64,000 nt of DNA from Atriophallophorus winterbourni (GCA_013407085.1 JACCGJ010000656.1:1-64000); one strand, 5' to 3'; shown: positions 11,637 through 24,229, counted from the first letter of the stretch. Numbers and translations: made by a program. Notes: generated by a model not told the origin, from the sequence alone.

Positions 11637-12012
11637 GCCTACAACAGTCGCAGCTACAAATGCTGGGACCGAAGGACGGCTTGGAAAACACCGGACGTAC
11701 CATCGCATACGACGAGGATACCAGAGAAAAATGAACCAACTTTAGCAGTGGTGGGCGCTCCTTTGAAGCTTTCCACAGATAGAAATTCTGGACGCTCGAT
11801 TGGCTTATCAGCAATTTACAGCCATGTGCCAACCGAACTGAACTGAACTAATCTCTTGGCTTCGCGATCGTCGAGGATATCCAATAATAAGAAAAAACGC
11901 TTCGGCAGTGGTGGTTGCTACTATGCAGCTTTCCACCGAAAGAAATTCTGGACGCTCGATTGGCTCGTTAGCCACTTACTGTCCTGTGCAACTGAACAGA
12001 ACTGAACTGAAT
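11637..12012 (+). repeat. dimeric SINE-like repeat with (CTGAA)n tail
   Basis: Two related half-units (about 11640-11853 and 11854-12012), each with GGCAGTGGTGG or its variant, AAATTCTGGACGCTCGATTGG, a TTAGCCACTTACTGTCCTGTGCAA-type end and a tail of ACTGAACTGAA repeats. Related copies: 30277-30660 (minus), 35480-35720 and 40370-40628. It has no coding capacity. The tail and the half-unit structure suggest an RNA-derived retroposon; no convincing pol III boxes were found by eye. Confidence 0.65.
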
Positions 12013-12079
12013 CAGAAATACATTTTCTCATGTAGATCTTGATACCTTAATCTTAAAAACGATCAAAAATAATAGGATA

Positions 12080-13666
12080 ATGCGCGGCATGCTCAACTGG
12101 AGAGCTGCTGGCTATTAAGACGTCGCGAAATATACGTAGGCAAGAGGTATTCCTGACAGGACTTCGTCAATGAAACTCTTCAGAGTCTGCGCAGCATTTT
12201 TCAATCTAAACGATATCCGACAGAATTCCTATAAGTCGATTGGAGTGGTGAGTGTCGCTTTAAGTTTGTCAAGCTGGGTTAACTGAATGTGACAGTCAGC
12301 AAGAACAACATCAATCTTTGTGAAAATAGTGGTGGTCGAAATATTTCAGTAAAAATCGTGGATTTGCAGCACCGGAGAAACACCCGGCACTTTTCCGTTG
12401 TTATTAGTGCGTTAGTATACACATGGCCTCTAGACATATGCATTGGTGACGACCAGAAGCTGGTGGAAGTGCAAAAAATTCCAATCTCTAGCATATGATC
12501 AAACTTAGCTTTTGTTATTGCGAGTTTGTGAATGTGAAGTTGTCTGTGTCTGAAAGATACGGTTAGTTCGTTCGTTAAAATGTGGTGTAACACAGAGCGA
12601 GTCACCTTGTCGGTTGGCAGTGAAGACTGCCTGAGTGATAGACAATCATGTGAATTCGAACTAAATTGAAACGTTTTTGTAGTGAAAAATTTGATACGAG
12701 AAACAATTGTCTCAGTAATGATAGCTGTGAATTGTAATGAGGTTGTCACGTTCACTAAACTCTGCTGTTACATTTCAAAAGATAGACCGGAGTTAGATGA
12801 AAAGTTGATACCAATGAAGTCACAAGTTATATCAGCTAGGATAAATACCAAGTAAAAACTACGTCTCAGTTGAAAATGGAGGGTTGAACGGCGTTGGCTG
12901 TAATACGAGTACACACGAATACATTGATTTGGATGCAAGAGTTATGACACAAAGTTCAGTGTAATTATCAACCAAAAACAAAGACAATTCGATTAATTTC
13001 GAACGAACAACATGCGGCTTCGTTTATGTGGGCCGTCTAACATCGTAGCCATTACTGCCGACCACGGAGATTAACGGTTTGTGAGCATGGAATAATTCAC
13101 TTGAAGGCGTTATCGCTTGGGGTATCACAATATGCGCTCTGAAAATCTCGATGTTCGAGAGTTCGATTTTGATTGTTGAAGTTGGGAATATTTTAATACA
13201 AGTAAGTTCACTACAGAAGGGATTTTTGGAACTTGTCTTTTCACTTCCAAACAAGAACAATTCTAAGTGCAGAAGTATCAGAAAGTTGGTCGGCGTTTAC
13301 TTCGAGTATTGAATCAGCCGCTTGTGTGAGCTTCTCTAATGATACGTAGGCATTCATGTCAGACACAACATGAAGAATTTCCGTTGGTGTTTTAAGCACA
13401 AAAATTATAAAAATGCTCCCATTCATTCTTCTGTCTCCAAGTTTCTTTTCAATATCAGTTCAGTTCGGTTTACACAGGACGATTTGTGTCTGAGTCACCA
13501 ATCCAGCGTCCAGAGTGAATTCGAGGTTATGCCACAGAAGAGCGTCCACCACTTCAAACAATAACTTCACAAATATCTTCGGGTAAGCTTGAATACAACA
13601 AAAAACTACCATCACTAATAGGTGAGAAGAGGCATTAGTGTGTTCCAATGACAACATGAAGATCAC
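12080..13666 (-). pseudogene. decayed Gypsy element: gag end, protease end, reverse transcriptase start
   Basis: Order on the minus strand: Gag tail (SLEKLTQAADSILEV, 13241-13420); a protease end reading FILADITCDFIGINF (about 12800-12850; compare the IADVxxPIIGADF of Gypsy proteases); LQF; then FRHRQLHIHKLAITKAKFDH and MLEIGIFCTSTSFWSSPMHM (RT start, 12370-12560); then the RT tract LKNAAQTLKSFIDEV near 12180. Many frame changes. A different family from the complete Gypsy at 19538-24229. Confidence 0.7.
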
Positions 13667-13819
13667 ACCAACTATTCAATTATGGATAAAAATTAGGAAA
13701 TAAATAGGCCACAGAGAGTCGATTCTCTTTTTGCAAATACCTACCGTAGTGGTACATACAACATTTATGAGAAGATGATTGCAGTAATTTTATTTCCTTT
13801 CACTAAATAGTATTAAAAA

Positions 13820-15800
13820 ATTAGACCTGGCATGCCGCTTGGCCAGTTTTACTGAGTGGCCTTGACTACTCAATCTTTGCGCGAGAGCATACATTTCACT
13901 TGGGCGAACAATACTGAAACCTGTCCTAATTTTGACGGTTTCAATCAGGTCCCCACGTAGCTGCCTTTTTTAGTGAGAAGAGATGTACACTCAGCCATCG
14001 TTCTCATACGACGTACCTGATTGCCATTCAGACATACGAGTAGCTACGCGCTGAACACTCCTATGCTTAGTAATATATTTTCCCAATAATGTGACCATGC
14101 ATGAGCGCTATATTTGAGATGCGGTCTCATGACTGCTCGGCATAATGGTATGAAAACCTCCGGGAATATGAGGGATGACACTGATCAAATGCTCAAAAGC
14201 TTGCTCCTAGCACGTTATTGCTGAAAATTCGTTGTACACGAATAAAGTCATTTTCTTCTTCTTCTTCTTTTGCAGCAGCGGCACATTGATCAGCCCATTT
14301 AAAGTCCGCTGAAACCTCTATACCTAAGTCACAAAATGTAGAAACCCCATTTATCACATTTATACAATTTGGTCTAGCAACCACCAGCTTCTTAACGACT
14401 TTAGACAGGAGAAATCTTTGTGTGAACTTAACTGGTAGATCCTAGGTAGCAGACTACTTGATGACCTTTTGTATATACTCAAGAAGATCCTGTTAATTTC
14501 GTCATCCAATAAGCTTGACATCATCTACAAAATAAAGCATGGATATTTGAGCGACCCTGCCAAGTCGTCAATTAAAATAATTGAAAGTAGCTGTCCCAGT
14601 ACTGAACCCTGTGGGACTCCACTAAGAACTCTAACTTTCGGAGAATACATACTGCCTATCCCGACGCGGAAATATCGATTGCATAACCAGCCTGTTATCC
14701 AGTTACTCAGAGGACCATCGATACCCATATAACCAAGTTTAGTTGCAAACAATTTTTGGTTTACCAATTCAAGGCCTTATAAATGTCCAAGTAAAAAGCT
14801 TCAACTTATTGGCCTTCATATGGCTTCTTAGTGACCTCATTTAGAAAACTCGAGATTTGTGCTATGTACGACTTTCCTTTAATAAAAACCTGTTGAACAA
14901 ATATTAGCAACGGAATATAAACAAGATGACGTCAGATCCTAACCGTAATGAGCCTCTCCAGGATTTCACAAAAGATACCAGTAAGACTTACAGCTCTGTA
15001 ATTACATACTGAGGAATGACTGCCACATTTATTATTTTGAATCACATCAGCCAGCTTCCAAATAATCAAAATTAACCCATGCTGCAATGAGGCGTTGAAA
15101 AGATGACCCGCCGGTTATGCTAGTAATGGCGCCAGGTGTTTTATAATTTGGGGGTGAATGTCATCTGGAAAAGCAGATGCATGAGGGTAAGTTGCTGCAA
15201 GGCTATTTGGGATCCGTTATCCTGATGAAGGTTGCCCATCAAACAGCGCGATTTGCCTGTGGTTTGGATTTAACTATATAAAAGCTTCGGGCACTGCTTT
15301 ATATTTCGTGCCAACCATGATTCGAAGTCACGTTCTGCATTGCTTTGGATTACCACATTTTTATTTCTGGCCAATTAATACCCTTGCCATTACCGTTTGT
15401 CTGAGAAGCTTTGTAAGCTTTCTAGGCACGCTCTCTGATTCTATCACTTGTCACATCGCAGGTGTGCACAAACGAACCAACTTATCTTGCATGGTAGACA
15501 GACAGGGGTATAGATGCTGCCATTTTGTTGCTATATCGTCACCTGCATATTGACACAAGAACATTTCAACTTCCTGTGAGACAACGTCGCAGTCTGAATG
15601 ATTGAAACTGCACCTTAGTTTAGGGGTAGGTTTGTCATACCTGAGTACTCTTTGGAAGCTGAACATAACGTGATCACTTTTACTTGTGGATTGAGATATT
15701 CGACTTATCGAACCATTTCCTCGCTTGATGAGATTACGAGATCCATTATCGAAGGTAAGCAGCTCTGACGGAACCTTGTGGGCTCATTCACACGTGGGCT
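13820..15800 (-). pseudogene. CR1-like LINE remnant, endonuclease end plus RT
   Basis: Minus strand: VMFSFQRVLRYDKPTPKLRC (endonuclease end, 15600-15666), LVRLCTPAM and linker, RT palm (GPLSNWITGWLCNRYFRVGI, LSGVPQGSVLGQLLSIILID at 14525-14767), then VSADFKWADQCAAAAK (14250-14320), and the region near 13900-14000 reads as the DLIETVKI-type C-terminal motif. An insertion of EEEEEN arises from a TTC repeat at 14262-14271. Frames are broken throughout. Confidence 0.75.
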
Positions 15801-15885
15801 CATGGCATGCACGTGAGTCCATTTGATGAAGTGCACAGGCATCTTATAAGATAAACAGCACTAGTCAGGCCAACATATATGTGGT

Positions 15886-16190
15886 ATGTTAAAATCGCTA
15901 ACCCTAAGAATCTATCAGAAAATTGGATGCCCACCATCCACTCTCGACTTCGTATTGTCGTCTCAGCTAGAAGCAGTTAGGTATTTAAAGTTCCTACCAC
16001 CGCTCGGAAAAAGTGATTACGTAATGATAAGCTTCGAGGCAGTATTGTGTTTTCACAAACCGTTCTATCGTCCAATTTTAGGCTTGTAAACTGGGGTTTA
16101 CTCCTGCAGACATCCAAATGTTTCCTTCAGTTATCTAGCAATTCCCATGTAATTGAAAACTGGGATAAAGTTTGTAAGTATAACAATAAT
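15886..16190 (+). pseudogene. CR1-like endonuclease fragment (family B)
   Basis: CPPSTLDFVLSSQLEAVRYL, then PPLGKSDYVMISFEAVL and, one frame over, VNWGLLLQTSK. It aligns with 37820-38080 of the LINE at 35926-40330, with SDH changed to SDY. It starts immediately after the minus-strand remnant at 13820-15800. Confidence 0.75.
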
Positions 16191-16566
16191 GATAATGCTT
16201 ATTCTTGGATAAACCAAGTCGTGCAATGCATGATCATTTGTTTTTGTGAACAAGTACATGAAATAAAACAGTGATTTTACAAATGTTGAAGTCAAACATA
16301 ATTACAATTTTATCGTTAGCAACCAAAAAAGAATAGTTCAGTAACATTCGTCCACATGGTAGCTTGCATAAAACATAAGAATGCATAAATTATTGAAAAA
16401 ATAATTAATCCCGGAGACTAGAGTGGTATCGTCATTTCAAGAATTGGAAGAGTGTATTTTATTGAATTTCAATAATTCTGAAAAGTAAAATGTCAAGAAA
16501 AAAGTTAAATGACTCTTAGAACTTTTAGCTAAAAGAACTAGAAGCCTTTAAATATCTTATTTAATT

Positions 16567-18360
16567 TTATCGGTGTTCAAATGAGTTGAGTTGCTTTTTG
16601 TATTCAGTCCATGAAATGTTCAGTCTTATATTATTATGAAGTAAATTCCAAACCCGAGATTTTTTGGAAATAATGAAATCTTTTCGTACCCGGTTGTCAA
16701 TTTTCGGTATACATATTTTGTTTTTATGGTGAAGATTATATACTTCAGACTTCTTGAAATCTAATTGAAATCTAATGTTGAACATATGTTTTTTTCAATA
16801 TTCTGTAGAAATTGTACAAGATTTTGTCGTATTCTTCGATGCCATTATGGTTCCAATCATAGGATCTCACATTTTTCCTTATATGAATGTTTATCCGCAC
16901 TGGTGGTAATGGATCGTGTGAAAAACGTTGGGTGCCTTCTAAAGAATAACTATCAGACCGAGTAATGTTACTAGATTTTATATTGCAGCTAACTAATAAA
17001 GGTAGTTTATGTAACATGTAAATCTCCAGGTTGCACTGGGGTAAAGAGATGAATCTATGAAGTAAACCTATATTCTATTTTGTTTTAGATATCAAGTAGC
17101 AAATTTGTTCATTAAATGAAAGTGATCCAGAATATCGATAACCTAAATCACGTACACACTGTGCTAGCTGTAGTGGTGTATTATTCAATATGATCGAATC
17201 GTTTGGAATGACACATTTGAAATTTATGAAAGTAGATTTGTTGATGTAAAACTCAAGACCGTTTCGAATAATCCATTGAAGTAGAGCATCCAAGTCTTGG
17301 TTCAATTTTGATTTATAGTCCTTAGTCTGGTTAGATGGAAAAGCTATGGCGACTTTTATATCATCTGTAAACAAAAAGATCTTACAGTGTGTTATGAGAG
17401 ATAATATATCGTTAATAAATATCAAGAAGAGTAATGGACCTAAAACGCTTCCTTGTATGACTCCGCTCGGAATTGACAAAGTTCGTGAACGGTAGCCCTT
17501 CATATCTCTATTGAAGGTGCGACCAGTGAGAAAAGATTCGAACCACGAAAGTAGGTTTCTAGTAATGCCTACAGCAGATAATTTTGCGAGGAGTAGATTA
17601 TGCGGGACTCTGTCGAAGGCTTTAGTAATATCAATGAAAACAACAATGACTCCAAGCCCTGAATCTAGTGATTATTTCACGTTATTTACAAATTCTAGTT
17701 GACAAGTGATGCAAGATTTTCTTTTAGGAAATAAGTGCTGGTTTGATACGTAATTATTTGGTGTCAGGTATGATAGGGTGGCCTGTCTGACAAGCTTCTC
17801 AAATATTCTAGCTAGAAATGGTGTGTGATTATTGGGTCGATAATTGATAACCGTATGTAGTGATCCGGACTAATGTTGAGGAATAACAACGGAATGTTTC
17901 CATTCTTAGGGGTGGGTTTCTGATTTTATAGATGCATTGTATAGATTAAGTAGTAATAAGAAGAAGTCTTCAGATCCCATTTTGAAAATTGCTGGTAAGA
18001 AACCTGTTTCATCAGGTTTGTACGAGATTACAACTTGCTTACAAACTTTACGCATGTCTGTGAGTGTAATTGTAATGGCGTCTAACGAATTGCATGAGGG
18101 GCATGTGGTTACCTCTGGATAAGATTTATTATTATATGAAGCACTGAAAAAAGAAAAAATTGTTTACGAACAGCAAAATGCTCAGTTACTACTGTGCCAT
18201 CATTACCAGGTTGATTTTGTTTAATGATGTAGCTTATGCTATCTAAATTCCCCGAAGTCCTTGCGTTCAAGAATTTAGATTATGGTTTCTGCTTTTCACT
18301 GAATTTGGGGGCGCTACACTCGTCAGAAATCAGTGTGTGGCTTACAATTTTTGCTAGCGT
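16567..18360 (-). pseudogene. LINE reverse transcriptase (FTDD variant)
   Basis: The best-preserved frame (17075-17503, minus) reads IPSGVIQGSVLGPLLFLIFI, then NDILSL, then FLFTDDIKVAIAF, DLDALLQWIIRNGLEF and VRDLGYRYSGSLSF. The catalytic FADD/YADD box is FTDD, which keeps both aspartates. The C-terminal piece (16567-16785) ends RVWNLLHNNIRLN and SWTEYKKQLNSF. The upstream fingers (17510-18360) survive only as scattered fragments. Stops and frame changes make it inactive. Confidence 0.75.
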
Positions 18361-18394
18361 GTTAGATAGTTCGTACGCATGCAGAAGAGAAGAG

Positions 18395-18700
18395 ATAAAT
18401 AAATAAATACATAAATAAATAAATTTTATTTTTGGAAATCCAAGGCATGTTGACCATGATCAATAATTTCCAAAAGATTTGTACACTCCGATTGTAGATG
18501 TACCATTGCAAAAAAAGTTTAAGGAATGTTTCAGCGGGAATTTAACGTTCAATAGATATATAGATATAGATTATGTATAATATGATATAGAGGATATAGA
18601 TAGATATATATTAGATGGATATAATGAATGTCGGTGTATTACGAACACATGATGTAAAATAACCAATACGCTTTTCTTACTTATTAGCTTTACACAGTTT
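18395..18700 (-). repeat. LINE 3' end with AAATAAAT-type tail, inserted in another LINE
   Basis: On the minus strand, sequence ending GGATTTCCAAAAATAAAATT is followed by repeated TTTA units (18396-18428). It interrupts the endonuclease-RT linker of the host LINE. The 5' part is AT-rich with degenerate ATAGAT repeats (18547-18620). Confidence 0.5.
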
Positions 18701-18719
18701 GGAGCGTCTAGCTTGTCTG

Positions 18720-19534
18720 TTAGTAGATTTCTATAGTAACTCAGCTAGTTTATTGTGAAACATTCCTGATATTACAATAAAATTATCAGAAAGAAAAAAA
18801 TCAGTCCAATTCTCGTTTTCAATGACGTTTACAAAGATTTTCCAATCTATGTAACTATTTATACTTGGTTTTAAACACTAGGCATTATGCTATTGCAACT
18901 AAATTCTGAAGATATAATATTATGATCCACATTAAAAAATGATGGCGATACGTACAGGTTAGAAGGTGTGATAGTCAGACTAAGGACACGGTCAAGGATA
19001 TTTTTCTTACGCGTTGGTTTATCAACAGATTGTGTAACACTTAATTGTTTGGTGGTATTGGAAACAGAGTTAAGATTTAATGCTTTCTACCCGGTTAACT
19101 GAAGGCATGTTATAATCTCCTGCAATTATTTTATAGACGGGAGGGTATGAAGGAGGTTTCTATGAAGCAATCGGTCAAGCCTTGAAGCGATTAAGAAGTA
19201 GTTGTCGGTGGATAGTAGATGCATACAATTACGAGATCAAAAGGGAGGAGTGCTAGCCAGATAGATTCTTCAATATTATCAAAGACGGATGAAATGATGA
19301 TGTTCGCCTGAAAATTAGCATGAACATAAACAAAGCATCCTCCTCCAAGTTTTGAAACGCGGTCTTTCCTAAAAATGTGAGAGTTTGGAATCAAAAGTTC
19401 ACATTTACATTACATGACTTGGTTTTCCGAGAATAAAAGTTATTCGCTTAATTTGATTGTTCCTTTTTTGTTCAAAATTCAGTTATTGGAGTTATATAGA
19501 AGATATGATAGTAAAACCTTGTTAATTATGAATC
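18720..19534 (-). pseudogene. LINE AP-endonuclease
   Basis: Minus strand: KLGGGCFVYVHANFQANIII and IWLALLPFDLVIVCIYYPP (19191-19394), then after a frame change AGDYNMPSVNR (equivalent of the GDFN motif, about 19100), and SPSFFNVDHNIISSEF near 18900, which carries the terminal DH. Belongs to the LINE whose ORF1 lies beyond the Gypsy insertion. Confidence 0.65.
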
Positions 19535-19537
19535 GAG

Positions 19538-19812
19538 TGTAGCGGTTGATCCAACGGAGATTTCACCACTAACAACGTACGTCTCTGGTTATTGAACGCA
19601 ATAAACCGGAACACAGTTCGCAACGAATAACAGTATACAAATCCCAGGCAGTCACACGCGATATACTTGTCCCAAAGCAGAACACGAGCGCGGTGTGAAT
19701 CGTATATTCGAAATTGTGTATTATGTGCATGTGTGCATGTATCATTAAAACAAAGCAATAATGAAATATGCAGGTTTATTGTAATAAAACATACAATAAT
19801 GAAAACACCATA
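19538..19812 (-). repeat. 3' LTR of Gypsy element 1
   Basis: 275 bp; on the plus strand it begins TGTAGCGGTTGATCC and ends AACACCATA. It matches 23963-24229 with a few substitutions and small indels. An AATAAA-type signal is present. Confidence 0.9.
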
Positions 19813-19832
19813 ATACTCCCTCCCTAGAGGGT
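19813..19832 (-). promoter_or_regulatory. polypurine tract of Gypsy element 1
   Basis: On the minus strand, AGGGAGGGAG lies three bases upstream of the 3' LTR; this is the expected site of plus-strand DNA priming. Confidence 0.65.
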
Positions 19833-20031
19833 TAAAAGAGAGTAAAACGCTTGAAACAAATATATAGTTAATCAGCGTAGTCTGCAAGGTTTGCAGGCCA
19901 CCTGACTCTCCGGCCTGATCGAGTTTTGTGAATTGGAGAGGGTGAGTCAGATGATGGAAGAGAGAGTTTACATGGTTGGGTTGATTGGGTCGACTGAGAA
20001 GTGGGTGGGGTTGAAGGGAAAAAGTCAACAT

Positions 20032-21447
20032 TCAGGGTACCACTTGGGGTGCGAACGTCTGGGGCGGTGTTTCATCGCAGACTGGTTCGATAAAAGCTGC
20101 TTTCAATCGATCAATTGCAACAGTATCTCGAGAACCATTTCGTTTGATGACGAAGTATTTGTCACAGCGGCTAACGACTTTGAAGGGACCAGTGTATGGG
20201 GCTTGCAGGGGTTTGCGCGTATGATCAGTTCGAACAAAAACGAAAGAGCATGAATGCAAATCACTTGGTAAATAAACGTTACGGGTGTATGGGCGAGTGT
20301 GGGTCGCACGTAATTGACGCATGAAGGAGCGTAAGCGGTTGACATAGTGGGGAATAGTAATGTCAGCTGCAACGTCAGGGGATGCGATCAATTCACCTGG
20401 GAGACGGAGTGGTGTGCCGTAATCTATCTCTGCTGCAGAACATCCGATATCTTCTTTGAAGGTAGCACGTATACCAAGAAGGATCACTGGCAGGTTCTCT
20501 ACCCAGTTTTCGGTATTACCATGTGATATCAATGCTGCTTTCAGCTGTCGGTGGAACCGTTCAACAAGTCCGTTCGCGCAAGGATGAAAGGCTGTGGTTT
20601 TGATGTGGTTATAGCCGAGGAGTATAGTCAACTCACGAAAAAGGGAATTTTGGAATTGTGATCCACGATCGGTAGTAATAGTAGATGGAACACCGTAATT
20701 ACTTATCCAGTATTGTAGAAAGTTTTTTGCTACGGTCTCAGCTGTAATACCGGTAATGAGAATGGCTATAGGCCAGCGGCTGAAACGGTCGACACAAGTT
20801 AAAATGTGGGCGAAACCGTTAGAGATAGCCAGAGGACCGACAATGTCGAGATGAACGTGCTGAAAACGTTGGCTTGGTGGAGGAAAAGATTCTGGAGCAC
20901 TGGGAGTATGGCGTTGAACTTTACTGCGTTGGCACTGGAGACAGGCTTGTTTCCAATTTTGAATATCCGCATGCATGTTCTGCCAAACAAATCGATCAGT
21001 GATCAACTCACGAGTAGCACGAATGCCGGGATGAGAAAGGGAATGAAAATGTTCCAAAATGGATTTTCTAAGTAATTTCGGTACTAAAGGACAAGGATGT
21101 TTGTTGAAAAAATCACACAAAACAGTCAAACTGGAGTTGGGAATGGGAAAACGTTGGACTCGGAGGGATGACGAAGATTGGTAGTGCTGCATGTCACTGT
21201 CATGTTGCTGAGCCTCTGCTAGCTGCGTGAGATCGAAGATCGATCGACTGAGTGCTGTGAGTTGAATGCGAGAAAATACATCGGCAACTGTGTTCGACGA
21301 AGCAGATAGATAACAAATGTCACTCGTAAATTGAGAAATATAGTCAAGGTGACGTATCTTACGTGGTGAATATCTATCAGCTGTGGCGGACAACGCAAAA
21401 GTGAGAGGTTTGTGGTCGGTCCAAACAATGAAATCGCGACCTTCAAC
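20032..21447 (-). pseudogene. Gypsy pol: RNase H end and integrase
   Basis: Open frame 20032-21393, in frame with the RT part upstream but separated by one stop at 21448. RNase H end; zinc-binding part [10 protein letters not shown] with CLQCQRS; catalytic core [27 protein letters not shown] and [14 protein letters not shown], giving the D, D, E residues; C-terminal part [17 protein letters not shown] and [11 protein letters not shown]. The integrase would insert the cDNA copy and make the 4-bp duplication seen here. No chromodomain was recognised. Confidence 0.9.
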
Positions 21448-22709
21448 CTAATGTCTAAAATGACGAACAGCATAATATATAGCTAACAATTCGCGGCCAA
21501 ATATACTAAAGCGGGTTTGGGCGGGTTGTAGACGACGAGAAAAGAATGTAAGCGGTTTAGTAACACCGTCAATACTTTGCTGCAGGACAGCGCCGACTGC
21601 TGCTTGTGATGCATCGGTGGCAAGTGGAAGTGAAGCGTTGGGATTCCTGGACATGTGGGATAACGTAGATGCTCCTTTCAGTGCAGATTTCAAACGCTGA
21701 AACGATTCAGTAGCATCTGCATTCATTTTAAATTGTCGTTCCGTTCCGCGTAACAAATTAGTCATCGGTTGAGCGATGTTAGTACAGTTTGGAATAAACC
21801 TTCTGTAATAATTAACTAACCCGAGGAATCGAGTTAACTGTTGAAGCGAGGTTGGACATGGATAATCGTTGATGGACGAAATTTTATCAAGCACAGGGCG
21901 AATTCCGTTTTGATCGACATGATGTCCTAAGATTTCGAGGGAATCGACAGAATAAAGGCATTTATCTTGGTTAACCACAACGCCGAATTGTGAAAGTCGC
22001 TGAAAAACAGCATGCAGATGTTCTGCGTGTTCCTGTTGAGAAGATCTGGCGATCAGGACGTCATCAATGTAGACATGCACAAAAGATAATCTCTGAAAAA
22101 CTTGGTCCATGAATCTCTGGAAGGTTTGAGCAGCATTGCGTAAACCAAAGGGCATTTTTAAAAATTCAAAAAGACCAAAGGGTGTGGTAATATCTGTTTT
22201 AGGGATATCTTCGTCGGCGACAGGTATCTGGTGATAAGCACGCACCAAATCTAGTTTAGAAAACACTGTCTTTCCGTGTAGTGAAAGTGCAAAGTCATGA
22301 ATATGGGAATGGGGTAACGATCGGGAACAGTAACTCTGTTAAGGGAACGGTAATCACCGCATGGTCGCCAAGCATCAGATTTATTTTTCTCCACCATGTG
22401 AAGAAGGCTTGCCCAGGGCGATTTGAATGGCCGGATAATTCCCATTTTGAGCATATGTTCAAACTCACGTTTCGCTACATCGAACTTGTTTGGAGCCAAA
22501 CGACGAGGCTTGCTAAACACTGGAGGACCACGGGTCACAATGTGGTGTTTAACGTTATGTTTAACGACCGCAGCTTGTGTACAGGGTTTGAAAACTTCCG
22601 AAAATTCTTTCACTAAGTCACTGAACGCAGATGGGATGTCAGATGTGAGTACACGAATGGTTTGAATATGGGAATCGCAGGAATTACCAAAGGAGTTAAT
22701 CTTTGTCAA
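21448..22709 (-). pseudogene. Gypsy pol: reverse transcriptase and RNase H
   Basis: Two frames, 22251-22709 and 21448-22266, offset by a frameshift near 22260. Motifs in order: [66 protein letters not shown], the catalytic VYIDDVLIA, the [13 protein letters not shown] thumb region, then the RNase [19 protein letters not shown]. All catalytic aspartates visible in the RT are kept. The frame ends at a TAG just after RHFRH. Confidence 0.9.
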
Positions 22710-22779
22710 ATTATCAATAAGCTTTCGTTTAGCTATATTGACTGAAAGATCAAAATGTGAGAGGAAATGTGCTCCCAGA

Positions 22780-23165
22780 ATCGGTACTTTGACATCAGCC
22801 AGCGTTAAAATCCATCGAAAGTGATCTTTGACCGAAAGTGGAAATTTTCGTGCCGTTTGCCACCTGCAACGTCATTGACGAAGGGCTCTTGCGTTCCTTA
22901 GTGGATGGCGGGATAACGGTAATCTCCGCACCAGTGTCGATGAGGAATCGCATTTTAGTGGTCCGGTTATTAACGTGGAAAAGACGGCTTTGAGGGGAGC
23001 CAAACAGAGATGCCGTGTCTACTGTCTGGCTTCGTGGTTTCCCTGATTGGACACATTTGAATTATATGTGCAAGGTGACGTGCAATGCAGGGCCTTTGCA
23101 CCGAAACGATTATGATAGTAACATAAACTTGAACCGTTACAACGACTAGACGATCGTTTCTTGGG
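22780..23165 (-). pseudogene. Gypsy Gag zinc finger and protease
   Basis: Below the stop at 23166 the minus frame continues to CYYHNRFGAKALHCTSPC (C-x2-H-x9-C-x3-C, about 23075-23130). It is followed by the aspartic protease site FLIDTGAEITVIPPS near 22920-22960. The finger binds RNA in Gag; the protease would cleave the polyprotein. Short frames, so listed as broken. Confidence 0.75.
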
Positions 23166-23861
23166 CTATTGCGAATGACGATTTCGAGAAGAACTACGAC
23201 ATAGTGCGATGTTCTGTACTTTCAATGACAAGGAATGGAACATCGATTTTAACTCTTCAAAATCATTATGGACAGGGATGTTTGTATGCGCGTCAGTGGT
23301 GTGTCGGACATGAGATAACGTACTACCATGCGATATATCATGTACTTCATCCGCTATGCGTGCCAGGTGTTGCAAACTAGTATTCTTATCCATAATGGCC
23401 TACACTTTACGGACGACTGCTGATAAACTTTGTTGCCACAATTCGCGGATAATTTTGTCGTCAACAGGCTTGTCTCCTTGTAACTGCAGCATATGTCGTA
23501 AGTGCTGTGAAGGAGTGTGATCACCCATTTGTATACCTGACAAAAGCTTTCGGAGGTTTTGCTCGTCGGTTGAAGTTGTACGTGAAATAATAACATGCTT
23601 GATGGCATCGTACGTGTTATCGGCAGGGCGATTGTAAATTAAATCGACAACCTCTTTTGCTACTGAAGGGGGCAACATACTAACCACACGGTTATATTGA
23701 GCACGTTGAGTTTTTACTTTGTAAGACTCGAATAAGGCTTCAATTTGCGCGAACCAGAGGCAAGGATCGTTCATACAAAAGGATGGAAGACTAAAGTTTG
23801 TCATAACGTCTGTAGAAATATCCTCAGATGGCTTATCAGAAAATGCTGATTTAAGATCCAT
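23166..23861 (-). pseudogene. Gypsy gag
   Basis: Starts with ATG at 23861 shortly after the primer site and LTR. Frame 23400-23861 has DPCLWFAQIEALFESYKV, YNRVVSMLPPSVAKEVVDLI, LRKLLSGIQMGDHTPSQHLR; a single TAG at 23400 separates it from the in-frame continuation 23166-23393 (LQHLARIADEVHDIS). This is the capsid-like Gag of Ty3/Gypsy elements. Confidence 0.85.
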
Positions 23862-23946
23862 TTAGTTAATGAAAAATAGATATGACAGCAAAATCAAAAT
23901 AAATGGAAGTATAAGGTACGAACGAAAATTTCAAAAAGAAAAATTT

Positions 23947-23959
23947 TCGGGGCTCACCA
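23947..23959 (-). promoter_or_regulatory. primer binding site of Gypsy element 1
   Basis: On the minus strand TGGTGAGCCCCGA lies three bases inside the 5' LTR. TGG followed by a tRNA-3'-end complement is the expected form. CsRn1 elements are reported to use tRNA-Trp; which tRNA fits here was not checked. Confidence 0.6.
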
Positions 23960-23962
23960 ATT

Positions 23963-24229
23963 TGTAGCGGTTGATCCAGCGGAGATTTCACCACTATCAA
24001 AGTACGTCTCTGATTATTGAACGCAATAAACCGGAACAGTTCGCAACGAATAACAGCATACAAATCCCAGGCAGTCACGCGCGATATACTTGTCCCAAAG
24101 CTGAACACGAGCGCGGCGTGAATCGTATATTCAAAATTGTGTACATATTTACATGTATCATTAAAACCAAACAAGAATGAAATATGCAGGGTTATTGTAA
24201 TAAAATGTACAATAATGAAAACATCATAC
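23963..24229 (-). repeat. 5' LTR of Gypsy element 1
   Basis: 267 bp direct repeat of 19538-19812; plus strand TGTAGCGGTTGATCC to AACATCATA, followed by TSD CGAG. Confidence 0.9.

Larger units (their letters stand above)
19538..24229 (-). mobile_element. full-length Gypsy (Ty3) LTR retrotransposon, CsRn1-like
   Basis: Two LTRs (19538-19812 and 23963-24229) in direct repeat, TSD CGAG (19534-19537 and 24230-24233), primer site next to the upstream LTR, purine tract next to the downstream LTR, and gag-pro-pol between them on the minus strand. The Gag finger C-x2-H-x9-C-x3-C is the CHCC type described for the CsRn1 clade of flatworm Gypsy elements. Coding damage is limited (one stop in gag, another beyond it, a frameshift near 22260, a stop at 21448), so it is a young but inactive copy. 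Confidence 0.9.

Noticed and set aside
19933..21075. Plus-strand frames over the Gypsy element
   Set aside because: Shadows of the minus-strand integrase frame, which carries all the motifs.
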